Numbered from the stretch's first letter, positions 25,067 through 34,305 are shown. The stretch: DNA of 64,000 nucleotides from Verrucomicrobiales bacterium (GCA_029212615.1 JARGPJ010000001.1:310001-374000), one strand, 5' to 3'. Program-made: numbers and translations. The notes: generated by a model from the letters alone, not told the origin.

Positions 25067-28000
25067 ATGGCCCTGAAACTCGTAGTCACGACAAACGTTA
25101 ACGGAGACGTTTTCGAACTTATTTTAAAAAAGTCGAAGTATCGCGTCGGACGTCGACACGACAATGATTTGCGAATCAAAGAGACTTATATCTCCGGCTA
25201 TCATTCCGAACTGAATCGCAATGATGCAGGAGATTACGAACTCAGCGATATGGGTTCCAGCAACGGTACTTTTCTGAACGGCCGCCAGGTCGATGGCTCT
25301 GCTACGGTTAAAGCAGGCGATTTTATCAAGTTCGGCATTCTCAAAGTAGCCGTCGAGGAGCATGAGGACACAGGACCAAAAATCGTCTCACTGAAGGATC
25401 GCCCCGCTTTCGCACGGAAACAGAACGACCTCACTTCATCCATCTCTGTCGCCGGAAACACCGGAGCGATCGCTTCGGCAGATGTGATTTCAGGCCCAAC
25501 AGATGCCACTTCAAGCAATCAAACCGTCTCGTCTGATAAGGAGGCCAAAAAGCTTCAGGCTCTTCTCAAGACAGAACAGGAGAAAGTGAAGTCACTTGAA
25601 AAGCTTCTTAACGAAGAACAAAGCAGCAAAGAAAAGCTGAGTGCAAAAATTGACGGCCTGAGAGGTCAGGCTGAAGCCGGGGCAAAGCTTGCCCCTCTTG
25701 AGACCAGCCTCGCCGAAAGCAAATCGGAGATCGCCTCACTCACGGCAGAACTGGATTCCTTTCAACAACAGCAAAAGAACTTAGAGAAATCTCTCGCTGA
25801 AGAAAAATCGACAAGGGAAGAGGCCGAGAAAGCCAATTCCTCTACCGACAGTAAGATCAAAGACCTCGAAGCATCTGTCGAAAAATTTCGCCGTGAATCA
25901 ACTGAGCTTGAAACACAGCTGTCTGAAGCGAAGAAAGAAAGTGAGTCGGTGAGGAATGATGCTGATTCTTCGCAGGAAGAAATTAAGAGCCTCAGAAAAG
26001 AAATCGCCGAGCTCACCGCCGGATCTGAGGCGTCAAACAACAGCCTCGCGGAATTGGAAAAACAACGCGACGCGAAACTCAAGGAAAACGAAACTACCAT
26101 TACCCGGCTGGAGGCCGAAATCGGGGCACTTAAAGAGGGGCTCAGCGGCAAGGAGTCCGCCCTTCAGGAAACGGCAAAAGAAGCCGCAAAACTCGCGGTC
26201 CTTGCAAAAACTGTCGACTCTCTGAACGACGAGCTGAGCGTTGCCAAATCTCTCTCCGGGAACCTTGAATCTGAAAAAGCAGAAGCGGAGAAACTGGCGC
26301 AGACAAGGGAGAGAGAACTCAAAGATCTACAGGATCAACTTGCCGGCAGGGAAAATGAAATTTCAGACCTCTCAAAGGACCGCGAAGAACTGATTCATCT
26401 CAAAGGTGAGCTGGAAAATTTCCGGACGAAAGCAGAAGAAGCCTCACAGGCAGCCCTTGAGGATAAGAAACGATTTGAAACCGAAATTGCAGCGAAAGAA
26501 GAATCGGCCAGGTCCCTGGAAGCTGAATTGATACAGGCGAAGGCTGATCTTGAGAAAGAGAGAAGCTCTCTCACTTCAGATATCACGTCAGCAAGCAAAG
26601 AAAGAGAGAAACTCGCCGCCTCACTTGAGACAAAGGAGGCTCTCATTGCGAAGCAGAAGGAAGAAATCGCAAACGTTAAGAGTGAAATCAAAGCTCAGGC
26701 TGCCGAAGTAAAATCGACAGAAGCTGAAGCTAAGCAAGCCCGGAAGCTTTCCGCGGAAGTGGAATCCCTGAAGGAACAACTCAGTGCGTCGAAGGCTACC
26801 CTTAAAGAAGCTTCCTCCTCTGAGAAGTCGATTCAAACTCAACTCGCAAAACAGGAATCTGAATTGGAGTCGCTTCGCAAAGAGCTCGCCAATGAATCAG
26901 CGGAGAAGGATTCGCTCAACGAAACTCTCGCGGCAGATCGCGGGGAGCTGCAGAAGAAGGAACAGGAAACGATCGAATTGCGCGGTGAAATTGAACAGCT
27001 CCGCACCAATGCAGGCAAAGCCGAGCAGGAAACGATTTCCAGGCTTGAGGCAAAACTTTCTGACTCGGAAGCCGAGCTGAAAGCAAAGGCGGAAACAGCA
27101 GACCAGTCATCCAGCGAACTGGCCACCGCACTCGCCAGCGTCGCCGCGATCACCACCGCAAAAGCCGCCCTTCAATCCGAAGTCGATGCCTTTCGGGAAT
27201 CGAGTGGTTCAGCTACCCGCGAAGCGTCTGACGCAAGGCAGGAGCTGAACGCCCGGAACGCCGAGCTTGCCAAGGTAACGACTCAACTCAAGCAGCAGTC
27301 TGATGCACTTCAGGAGGCGAAGTCGGAAGCAAACAAACTCCGCATTGATCTTCAGAAATCCCGGGAGGAAGCAGCCAAAAACTACAGTGCGACCGAACAG
27401 GAACTCTCTTCAAAAATCGCTGAACTCGAAACGGCTCTTGCTTCCGAGAAGGTTCGCGCCGGTGACGCCAGGTCGAAAAACGATGAATACAAAGCGGAAA
27501 TCGATAAGCTCGCCGATCTCTCACGTGGAACCGCCAGTGAAGCAGAGCAACTCCGCAAGCGGGTCGAGGAGATCTCTAAGAATAACGGGCAGCTTCAAGC
27601 TCAACTGAACAAGGAAAGCGCCGAGGCAACGCAACTTCGAGGACAACTGGAGGAATCGGGCAACAACCTCAGCGCCCTGCGCGCCAAGATCGACAACCTG
27701 GAAAAAGAAGTCTCACGAAAAGACCTTGCTCTCGAAGAGAAAGATCAGGAGCACGCCCGGAGCGAAAGCGATACCATCGTTCAGATCAAACGTGAACTGG
27801 GGGAGTCGGAAGCCAACAGGAAGAATGCTGAAGAAAAAGCCGATCAGCTTTCCAAAGATAAAGCGTCACTGAACAGTGCTTTCGAACGTCTCAAGGAACA
27901 ACTCAAGGCACTTGAAATTGCGAACAAAGAAGCAAAAGAGCGCGAGGAATCTTTCAATCACGACAAAGGGCTTCTGGCCCGTCGCCTTGAAAAGGCGGAA

Positions 28001-29893
28001 GCAAGCAACAGTGAACTGGCGGCACGGATCAAGGAAGATGCAGCGGCAGCTATTTCCAATAACGAACTGATTCAGAAGCTGGAGTCACAACTTCAAGCCA
28101 ACGAATCTGAAGCGGTTCGTATCGAACGGGAGCGCTCTTCATCTCTGAAAACGGAGATCAGCAAGCTGGAACGAATCAACCGAGACCACGTCACGAACGT
28201 GGAGCAACTCGGCGCGCAAATCGTCAGCCTCACCAGCGTAAAAGAATCCGGCGAGGAGCAGATTCTCAAACTAAACGAACGCATCGTGGCGCTGGAAAGC
28301 GAGGAAGCCTCGATGAAATCGTTGCTGCAGGATGCCGAAAAGAAACGGGCTGAGCTCACCTCTTCACTCACCGAACAGAGCGAACTGGCCGCTCAACGTG
28401 AAACCACCATCGCCGAACAGAAGCAGGAACTTGCGGATACGGTTAGTCGATTCAGAAGCGCCGAAACCAGCCTCCTTGAAAAGCATCGCAGCGAACTCGA
28501 CGCACTGCACAATGAACTCCGCGACCAGCGCAAGTACAGTACCGACCTGGAAGCAAATCTGGAAAACACGAGGGTCGGCCTCTCCGACGCCCTCCGCTCA
28601 GCAAGGGACCAGGCGGAGCAGGACCGCTCCAAAATCCTTGCCGAAGGCAACACAAAACTCTCACAGATCGAAGACGAACTCAGCCTGGCGATCAATTCCC
28701 GTGAAGAGATTGAGCGATCGCGGAATCTTCTTGAAGATGAACTCAACGAACGCGACGAGCGCATCGAGAAACTGGTCGAACACGTTGAGGACCTTGAACT
28801 GAAGATCAGCGACGTCAACGAAGCCCGGGAACAGGACCGCGATACCCTTGAAAAAACGAAGGCAGGATTCTCCAGCGCCCTGCACTCTAATTGGCAACAC
28901 CTTTCAATCGCCAGAGAATCATCCACAACGGAACGCGCCGCCAAAGAGAAAGCCGAAGCTGAGATCGAGGCCGCAAGATCAGAAATTCAGCAACTTGAAT
29001 CAGAAGCGGAGAAAGCCCGCGCGAAGTACGAAGAGGAGATCCGCGATTGGGAGAAGCGATTCGATCAACTTCGCGAGGAGAAACTCACGCTTGCCTCAGA
29101 AGACGCCAACCTCAAGCGTATCAGGGATCAAATCCTCGAAGCTCAGTCCGAAAAGAAATCGATCGAATCAGAGCTGTCCAAATTGAGCGCCGGAATGAAA
29201 AATTTCCAACAGCAGTCTGAGGACCTCTCCGGGCAGAAGGAAGCTCTCCTCAGCGAAAGGGAAGAGCTCAAAGCCAACCTCAATGCCGCGAGACAGGAAC
29301 TGGAAAGTATTCAGCGACGCTGCTCAGAATCTCAGAACCACGAAGAAAAACTTGCCGAGACAATCGATTCCGCTGAGCGGCGAATCCAGTCACTTAAGAA
29401 ACTGGAATCCCAAATGGAACAGGCCGTCGAGCGTAAACGACAGTCCGGGATCCTGAGCCGCAGCGACGTTTTCAGTTCAAGTGATGCCAAGGTAGAACCG
29501 GTGAACGGTGACTTTTCCGAAGAGGAATTTTACCGGAAGCTCATTGGCAAACTCGACCTCATTGATGACCTCTCGAAGCGCTACGATAATCGCTGGCGGT
29601 ATCCGAAGGTCGGCGACCAGCTCTTGATCCTGAAAAGCAGCTTCCTTGATTTTCTCCATGATCACTCCGTCCGTGAGTTCCGACTCGACCCGGGAACAGT
29701 ACTCTCAGTCGAAGAACGCAAGCGGATCAAACTGGTTCCGCCCGATCAGACAAGCAGCCGAAAGGGGGCTCCCCCGACAATCGTTCAGAACGGAAACAGT
29801 TCACGCGTTGTTGAAACCGTGCGACCCGGATACATCTACCGAAACGGATCTTCTGACGTCGTCATTCGCAAGGCGGAAGTCATCGTTGGATAA
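25067..29893 (+). CDS. Giant FHA / coiled-coil protein with a GrpE-like C-terminal domain
   Basis: This 1608-residue protein has three parts. Residues about 1-95 are an FHA phosphothreonine-binding domain: VGRRHDND (R29), ISGYHSEL (S43, H46) and DMGSSNGTFLNG (S64, S65, N66). About residues 155-1465 are almost continuous coiled coil, rich in Glu, Lys, Ala and Leu with heptad spacing. About 1484-1608 look like the head of GrpE, the Hsp70 nucleotide-exchange factor: FYRKLIGKLDLIDDLSKRY, then LLILKSSFLDFLHDH with VREFRLDPG, and finally VVETVRPGYIYR and VIRKAEVIVG, which follow the GrpE beta-wing pattern V-V-x-V-x-x-x-GY ... R-A-x-V-x-V. A lidless Hsp70 gene starts 112 bp downstream. No membrane segment or signal is visible. 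The GrpE assignment is mine, from pattern. Confidence 0.72.
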   Translation: MALKLVVTTNVNGDVFELILKKSKYRVGRRHDNDLRIKETYISGYHSELNRNDAGDYELSDMGSSNGTFLNGRQVDGSATVKAGDFIKFGILKVAVEEHEDTGPKIVSLKDRPAFARKQNDLTSSISVAGNTGAIASADVISGPTDATSSNQTVSSDKEAKKLQALLKTEQEKVKSLEKLLNEEQSSKEKLSAKIDGLRGQAEAGAKLAPLETSLAESKSEIASLTAELDSFQQQQKNLEKSLAEEKSTREEAEKANSSTDSKIKDLEASVEKFRRESTELETQLSEAKKESESVRNDADSSQEEIKSLRKEIAELTAGSEASNNSLAELEKQRDAKLKENETTITRLEAEIGALKEGLSGKESALQETAKEAAKLAVLAKTVDSLNDELSVAKSLSGNLESEKAEAEKLAQTRERELKDLQDQLAGRENEISDLSKDREELIHLKGELENFRTKAEEASQAALEDKKRFETEIAAKEESARSLEAELIQAKADLEKERSSLTSDITSASKEREKLAASLETKEALIAKQKEEIANVKSEIKAQAAEVKSTEAEAKQARKLSAEVESLKEQLSASKATLKEASSSEKSIQTQLAKQESELESLRKELANESAEKDSLNETLAADRGELQKKEQETIELRGEIEQLRTNAGKAEQETISRLEAKLSDSEAELKAKAETADQSSSELATALASVAAITTAKAALQSEVDAFRESSGSATREASDARQELNARNAELAKVTTQLKQQSDALQEAKSEANKLRIDLQKSREEAAKNYSATEQELSSKIAELETALASEKVRAGDARSKNDEYKAEIDKLADLSRGTASEAEQLRKRVEEISKNNGQLQAQLNKESAEATQLRGQLEESGNNLSALRAKIDNLEKEVSRKDLALEEKDQEHARSESDTIVQIKRELGESEANRKNAEEKADQLSKDKASLNSAFERLKEQLKALEIANKEAKEREESFNHDKGLLARRLEKAEASNSELAARIKEDAAAAISNNELIQKLESQLQANESEAVRIERERSSSLKTEISKLERINRDHVTNVEQLGAQIVSLTSVKESGEEQILKLNERIVALESEEASMKSLLQDAEKKRAELTSSLTEQSELAAQRETTIAEQKQELADTVSRFRSAETSLLEKHRSELDALHNELRDQRKYSTDLEANLENTRVGLSDALRSARDQAEQDRSKILAEGNTKLSQIEDELSLAINSREEIERSRNLLEDELNERDERIEKLVEHVEDLELKISDVNEAREQDRDTLEKTKAGFSSALHSNWQHLSIARESSTTERAAKEKAEAEIEAARSEIQQLESEAEKARAKYEEEIRDWEKRFDQLREEKLTLASEDANLKRIRDQILEAQSEKKSIESELSKLSAGMKNFQQQSEDLSGQKEALLSEREELKANLNAARQELESIQRRCSESQNHEEKLAETIDSAERRIQSLKKLESQMEQAVERKRQSGILSRSDVFSSSDAKVEPVNGDFSEEEFYRKLIGKLDLIDDLSKRYDNRWRYPKVGDQLLILKSSFLDFLHDHSVREFRLDPGTVLSVEERKRIKLVPPDQTSSRKGAPPTIVQNGNSSRVVETVRPGYIYRNGSSDVVIRKAEVIVG

Positions 29894-29918
29894 GTTCTCA
29901 ATTAATTCACTCAATTTT

Positions 29919-29924
29919 TATAAT
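29919..29924 (+). promoter_or_regulatory. Possible -10 box upstream of the Hsp70-like gene
   Basis: A TATAAT sits in the 112-bp gap between the FHA/GrpE-like gene and the Hsp70-like gene. No good -35 box lies 16-18 bp upstream (TCTCAA is the nearest candidate). If real, the Hsp70-like gene and its small partner could also be transcribed independently of the 4.8-kb gene before them. Confidence 0.25.
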
Positions 29925-30005
29925 TACTCTAGCAAGATAGCCTGCCTATTGTATTATCTGTCTCACGCAAACTCACTCTGACTTTTACCCTCCTAAAAGT
30001 TAATC

Positions 30006-31505
30006 ATGGCAGATAAATTGGCTCGATATGTCGGAATTGATCTCGGCACCAGCACCTCCGCTCTCGCACACGTTCGGGAAGACGGAAATCCGGAAATCGT
30101 TCCCAATAGTGACGGGGAACGTCTAACACCTTCGGTCGTTTTCTTCGATCAGTTTGAAGGCGTTAAACTGGTCGGATCAGCAGCCAAAGACGGCGGCGAT
30201 CCTGAACGAACCGTGCGTCACATCAAAAAGCACATGGATGACCCGACCTACGTCGTGGAGATCGATGGAGAACGATGGACCCCAACTGAAATTTCCGCGC
30301 TGTTTCTCGCCAAGCTGAGAAACGAATGCTCCCGTCTCGCCGGTAAGATCGATGAAGTTGTCATCACCGTGCCGGCAAACTTCAATGAGCTGGCGCGCAA
30401 AGCGACAGTCACCGCAGGACGTCTCGCGGGCCTAACTGTGAAACGCATCGTCAATGAGCCAACTGCCGCGGCTCTCTTCTATGCTCATACTCAGTCCATC
30501 AAAGGGCGCATCCTCGTCTATGACTTGGGAGGCGGGACCCTTGATATCACGATTCTCGATGTCGAAAATGATCAGGTCGATATTCTACTCAGTGAAGGAG
30601 CACGGCATCTCGGCGGATCTGATTTCGACAGTATCCTTATCGAACTGATCGGGGAACAATACAAAGCCCAAAACGGCAAAGAGCTGATTCTCGACGACAC
30701 GCAACGCCGACGACTCCTCGCCGGTGCGGAAGATACAAAGAAACGCCTTTCCAAACTGAACACTGTCTCGGAGAAAATCGGCAGTGAAGATTTCGGCCTG
30801 GCTGAAATTGAACTTTCCCGGGATGCCTTTGAAACGGCAATTCGCGGACTCCTGACCCGTACTGTCATGCTCGTCGAGCAGGCACTCGACAATCTCGACA
30901 TGACACCGGATGACATCGACCACGTCGTGCTCGTCGGTGGCAGCACCCGAATTCCTAAAGTTCAGGAACTGCTCACAACGCAATTTGGAAAGCCGCCCAT
31001 TTCATGCGGCAACGTCGATGAGTGCGTCGCCCTCGGAGCGGCTCTCTTTGCCCAGCGTGCCCGTCGTGTCTCGGAAGTCTGCAATCACAGCTATGGAACG
31101 CTCGCGATCATCGAAGACGCCACTACCGGTGAAGCAACAGTCCAAAATTCCGTCGTGATTCCGAAAAACACACCGATCCCCTGCTCGATGTCACAGACTT
31201 ACATGACCTCAGAAGACAATGAGGAAATCATCGAAGTCGAAATCACACAGGGCGAAGATCATGACCCCCGCTACGTCGATATCGTAGGGAAGATCAGTTT
31301 AAAAGTGCCTCCGGGGCGCGCCGCCGGCTGTCAGGTCACGGTAACCTACAGCTATGACGAGAACCAACGCGTTCGAGCCCAGATATACGACGAAGACTCC
31401 GGGCTTCGCAAAGATATCGATATTGAATACCAGGGAGAGGGCGTTCTCGCCGACATTGAAATTGAGAGAAAATCAGCTTATCTCAAACAGGTTAAAATCG
31501 CCTAA
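30006..31505 (+). CDS. Short Hsp70-family ATPase lacking the helical lid
   Basis: The protein has 499 residues, against about 638 for DnaK. The ATPase motifs are all present: GIDLGTSTSA (10-19), the connect region with NEPTAAALFYA, YDLGGGTLDIT (phosphate 2) and LVGGSTRIPKVQ (adenosine). A short beta-type substrate-binding domain follows, recognisable from VVIPKNTPIPCS and IEVEITQGED. The protein then ends at a Lys/Ile tail, without the alpha-helical lid or an EEVD-like tail. Such lidless Hsp70s bind clients weakly and rely on partners. The GrpE-like upstream protein and the J-like downstream protein would supply exchange and targeting. The stop codon is 14 bp before the next start, so the two are co-transcribed. 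Confidence 0.9.
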   Translation: MADKLARYVGIDLGTSTSALAHVREDGNPEIVPNSDGERLTPSVVFFDQFEGVKLVGSAAKDGGDPERTVRHIKKHMDDPTYVVEIDGERWTPTEISALFLAKLRNECSRLAGKIDEVVITVPANFNELARKATVTAGRLAGLTVKRIVNEPTAAALFYAHTQSIKGRILVYDLGGGTLDITILDVENDQVDILLSEGARHLGGSDFDSILIELIGEQYKAQNGKELILDDTQRRRLLAGAEDTKKRLSKLNTVSEKIGSEDFGLAEIELSRDAFETAIRGLLTRTVMLVEQALDNLDMTPDDIDHVVLVGGSTRIPKVQELLTTQFGKPPISCGNVDECVALGAALFAQRARRVSEVCNHSYGTLAIIEDATTGEATVQNSVVIPKNTPIPCSMSQTYMTSEDNEEIIEVEITQGEDHDPRYVDIVGKISLKVPPGRAAGCQVTVTYSYDENQRVRAQIYDEDSGLRKDIDIEYQGEGVLADIEIERKSAYLKQVKIA

Positions 31506-31519
31506 CCCCCGAAAAAGAT

Positions 31520-31801
31520 ATGTTTAAAAGACTCGTCAATTGGCTTTCAGGAAAACCCGAAGCACCTTCTCCCGGATCCAATCTGGACGGCATCTTCGGA
31601 AAGATGACCCCCGAGTCGCTTTGCGGCATCGACCCCGCGGAAATGGACCGGGAAGAGATCAGGAAAACGCTCGCCCAGCTTTACAAACGTCACAATCAAG
31701 CTGCCGGAAGTCTGAATCCCGAGTTGCGCGAGGAAGCTGAACGCATGCTCGATGCAGTCGTCCACTGCCGGGAGAAGTATGTCGATGGGGCGGCTCAGTA
31801 G
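31520..31801 (+). CDS. Small J-domain-like protein with HNQ in place of HPD
   Basis: The protein has 93 residues. It starts with an amphipathic MFKRLVNWLSGKP. From about residue 32 the sequence ESLCGIDPAEMDREEIRK, LAQLYKRHNQAAG and PELREEAERMLDAVVHCREKY has the helix-loop-helix layout of a J domain (helix II EEIRK..L..LY..H, loop, helix III about 67-88). The catalytic HPD is replaced by HNQ (58-60). In known J proteins HPD is needed to stimulate Hsp70 ATPase, so this would be a degenerate J-like cofactor that could dock without full activation. Position, 14 bp after the Hsp70-like gene, strengthens the reading. The alternative is an unrelated helical hairpin. It ends overlapping the convergent LprI-like gene by seven bases. 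Confidence 0.55.
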   Translation: MFKRLVNWLSGKPEAPSPGSNLDGIFGKMTPESLCGIDPAEMDREEIRKTLAQLYKRHNQAAGSLNPELREEAERMLDAVVHCREKYVDGAAQ

Positions 31802-32505
31802 CCCTCTTCTCCGCTCAACCGCTTCAAATCTCCGTCAGTCACCTCTCTTACCCTGATGTAGGTGCCATCAAAGTAGGCGCGTGCGCCATGGTAGTATCCG
31901 GTGTTCTCTCCGAAGACCTCGAGCCTGCCTCCCTCAAGATGAAACGTGAGCCAGGTCTCGTCATCCGACCGCTCTCCTTTGTCAGAAAAACGAGCCATTG
32001 AACCGTTCACTTCGACGGTTCCACCGATAAAGCCCTGATGATAGGTTGGCCCGCGTACGACGGTGAGAATAAATTCAACGCCTTCACCCTTTGTTTCAGA
32101 GATAATTAGCTCTCCACCAACTCCATCGATCCAGACTCCTTCCCAATCCTTCGTAAAGTCATCGATCATCGTCCAGGCATTCACGATATCCGTGCGAGTC
32201 TCAGTCAGATAGGCCATCGCCATCCAATAATCCGGGCTGGCCTCCTCCTTGCCCTCCTCTGCCTGCCCATCGAAACGAGCTGCCAGCTTCGCCCGATAGT
32301 CCCGGTAGTCGACCCACTCCCGCTGGTCTTTCTGTAACTCAGAGAACCGCCACTCAGCCAATGTTGCTTTCGCTCCTTGATAGGCCTCGTTCAGCTTGTC
32401 GTCAGCCTCCGCATACCGCGCCTGCGACTCAGCTAAAGATTCGGCTTTCACGGGTGAACTGAGCAGAACGAGAATCCATCCGGATAAGATTAGCGCCTTT
32501 TTCAT
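31795..32505 (-). CDS. Secreted LprI-like (DUF1311) protein
   Basis: The ATG at 32503-32505 gives about 236 residues with a signal peptide (MKKALILSGWILVLLSSPVKA); the open frame continues upstream, but this start fits. Residues about 30-105 resemble the DUF1311/LprI lysozyme-inhibitor-type region: ARYAEADDKLNEAYQG, then LQKDQREWVDYRD, though the usual paired cysteines are absent. The second half is beta-rich with a repeat-like WEGVWIDGVGGELIIS pattern and TGYYHGARAYFDGTY. The role is probably periplasmic or at the outer membrane; inhibitor activity is not shown. It is convergent with the J-like gene. Confidence 0.62.
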   Translation of the reverse strand: MKKALILSGWILVLLSSPVKAESLAESQARYAEADDKLNEAYQGAKATLAEWRFSELQKDQREWVDYRDYRAKLAARFDGQAEEGKEEASPDYWMAMAYLTETRTDIVNAWTMIDDFTKDWEGVWIDGVGGELIISETKGEGVEFILTVVRGPTYHQGFIGGTVEVNGSMARFSDKGERSDDETWLTFHLEGGRLEVFGENTGYYHGARAYFDGTYIRVREVTDGDLKRLSGEEGY

Positions 32506-32616
32506 GGGTGAAGCGTAAACTGAAGAAATCAAGCACCGCAAGCAGGGATGGTTACTTTCTCGACAGGTAATCGGGAACTGATTTACTGAGACCAGAATTA
32601 AAACACCCCCCCTTCC

Positions 32617-33039
32617 ATGAAAAAACTCATTCAGAAAGCCACCTTCCCCGGTTCCCACGACCACCTCAGTTCGCTCGGTCTGCTCATTCTCCGAGTCCTG
32701 CTCGGAGGCTTCATGCTTTTCGGTCATGGCTGGGGCAAGCTTGCTACTTTTTCAGAAAAGAGCGCACAATTCCCCGATCCGCTCGGAGTCGGAAGCACTC
32801 CCAGTCTCGCTCTAGCCGTGTTTGCTGAGGTTTTCTGCGCAGCTGCCCTGATCCTTGGTTTTTTTACTCGCGCAGCCGTGATTCCGCTGCTCACCACCAT
32901 GGTCGTCGCTGCTTTCATCATTCATGGAGACGACCCTTTTCAGAGAAAAGAATTCGCGCTTCTCTATGCGATTCCTTTTCTTGCCTTGATGCTCACCGGT
33001 GCAGGGGCCTTTTCGATCGACGCAAAGTTGAAACGCTAG
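32617..33039 (+). CDS. DoxX-family small membrane protein
   Basis: The protein has 140 residues with four predicted membrane helices: about 22-38 ([17 protein letters not shown]), about 65-85 ([19 protein letters not shown]), about 88-103 and about 115-131. HGWGKL after the first helix and [10 protein letters not shown] are DoxX signatures. DoxX-type proteins are inner-membrane proteins linked in other bacteria to redox or thiosulfate-related functions and to oxidative stress. The exact partner here is not shown. It is a lone gene, divergent from the LprI-like gene. Confidence 0.8.
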   Translation: MKKLIQKATFPGSHDHLSSLGLLILRVLLGGFMLFGHGWGKLATFSEKSAQFPDPLGVGSTPSLALAVFAEVFCAAALILGFFTRAAVIPLLTTMVVAAFIIHGDDPFQRKEFALLYAIPFLALMLTGAGAFSIDAKLKR

Positions 33040-33055
33040 CCGCGCTGCCGGGAAT

Positions 33056-33670
33056 CTAGAGGCGACCAGCGCGTTCGGCATCTATCTCCGCTCTGAGCTG
33101 CGGCATGTATGCTTGCAGTTCAGGATAAAACTCGAGGAAGTGGCTCTCGATGACTTCGAGATTCTCCTGAAGAATTTCTGCCGCGTCAAAAATTGGCTCC
33201 AGTATAGGAGAACGAAATGAGACGCGACGAAGCGTTAAGTCGATCCCTTCGAGGGTGGCATATTCCTTCAGCCACCCCTGCCTGATCATCGAGGCGATCG
33301 CTTCTGCTGCCTCAGGAGGAGCCACGTCCGCAACGGCTTCCAGTTGAGAATGCACGGAAGAAATAAAGTGATCGAGAGGTTCCCCGTGAGAGAAGTTCTC
33401 CCAATACCGGTGCAGGAAAAAATCGTAGAAGATATCGATCACGATTCCGGCAAAGCGGCGCATCTCTGAAGGGAGAATTTCCCGGCTCTTTTGCCACGAA
33501 GGGTGCGAATCTGTAAAGGCATCAACATGGCGATGTTCGACGATCCCCTTCCACACCGCCTCAGGGTACCGCTCGTCCCACGGATAGCCCCGGACAAAAT
33601 CGCCGAGGAGACTACCCATCCTTGAAGCAGGGGTAGGCTCAGCCAGGTGAAGGTGGGCCAGGAAGTTCAT
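33056..33670 (-). CDS. AcpH-like (DUF479) phosphodiesterase, copy 2
   Basis: The protein has 204 residues and is closer to E. coli AcpH than copy 1. It begins MNFLAHLHLAEP, then SLLGDFVRGYPW, IVEHRHVDAFTDSHP, DIFYDFFLHRYWENFS, and ends near FLEFYPELQAYMPQLR. These carry the conserved His, Asp and Arg of the family, proposed to hydrolyse holo-acyl carrier protein to apo-ACP and 4'-phosphopantetheine. Compared with copy 1 it has no N-terminal extension and the ATG is the natural start. No fatty-acid gene is nearby. It is convergent with the DoxX gene. Confidence 0.85.
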   Translation of the reverse strand: MNFLAHLHLAEPTPASRMGSLLGDFVRGYPWDERYPEAVWKGIVEHRHVDAFTDSHPSWQKSREILPSEMRRFAGIVIDIFYDFFLHRYWENFSHGEPLDHFISSVHSQLEAVADVAPPEAAEAIASMIRQGWLKEYATLEGIDLTLRRVSFRSPILEPIFDAAEILQENLEVIESHFLEFYPELQAYMPQLRAEIDAERAGRL

Positions 33671-33736
33671 CAGCGGTTCGCAATCAAAACACTCCCCTTA
33701 CTCTCAACCTATTTCCACCGTCAAACGAACGAACTT

Positions 33737-34264
33737 CTATCGCCCGAAAAAGGGATTGGAAGAACTCTGTACTGAACCGTCCGGCATCAGCATGTGGGCC
33801 CCACCTCCGTGAAAGCTTCCCCGTTCGATTAGCCACGGTTGATTCCATTTAAAAGGACTCTGCGACTTCGCATCAAACCTGGTGACCGCATAAGAGCCGA
33901 TAGTCCCCAGTTCGTCTCCTTCAAGTCGTCGTTCGAGTCGCCTGTCTTCTGGACAAATCCAAGTGTCAGGTCCCGCGCCATACGGCTCAGTTGCCGCGAG
34001 CCAAAATTTGAAGAACTCCTCTTCAGAGTACTTATATTCCCCCTCTTCGAGTTGGGGCCACTTTCCGTGTTCTGTCCAATAGGCCATCAACGAGGAGTGC
34101 AAACTCCTCATCTGTGACATGCACTGAACCTTACGCGCCCGTTGCTTGAATTTTTCGTATGAAATGGCTCCAATTGATACAAGTAACAATACAATTGCTA
34201 CAGAAACGAAGAGCTCCACGATTGTGAAGCCCCGAACGGCACCAGCATGTCTACTCCTGACCAT
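33737..34264 (-). CDS. Type II secretion pseudopilin-like protein
   Basis: The protein has 175 residues. After a short basic leader (12 residues, ending AVRG) comes the prepilin motif GFTIVELFVSVAIVLLL: cleavage by prepilin peptidase before Phe, then a conserved Glu at position 5 and a hydrophobic helix. A coiled helix (YEKFKQRARKVQCMSQMRSL) and a C-terminal globular domain follow, with WICPEDRR in the middle and GGGAHMLMPDGSVQ near the end, a layout common in planctomycete and verrucomicrobial pseudopilins. No other secretion gene is nearby, so its machine is encoded elsewhere. A short secreted-protein gene lies just upstream on the same strand. Confidence 0.78.
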   Translation of the reverse strand: MVRSRHAGAVRGFTIVELFVSVAIVLLLVSIGAISYEKFKQRARKVQCMSQMRSLHSSLMAYWTEHGKWPQLEEGEYKYSEEEFFKFWLAATEPYGAGPDTWICPEDRRLERRLEGDELGTIGSYAVTRFDAKSQSPFKWNQPWLIERGSFHGGGAHMLMPDGSVQSSSNPFFGR

Positions 34265-34305
34265 ACTGCACCGGAAAAAAGAGGATTGGAGAGATCAAGA
34301 GGACT

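Noticed and set aside
25500-29450. Apparent DNA repeats in the coiled-coil gene
   Set aside because: The similarity is codon-level repetition of Glu, Lys, Ala and Leu heptads. No exact tandem unit or CRISPR-like spacing was seen.
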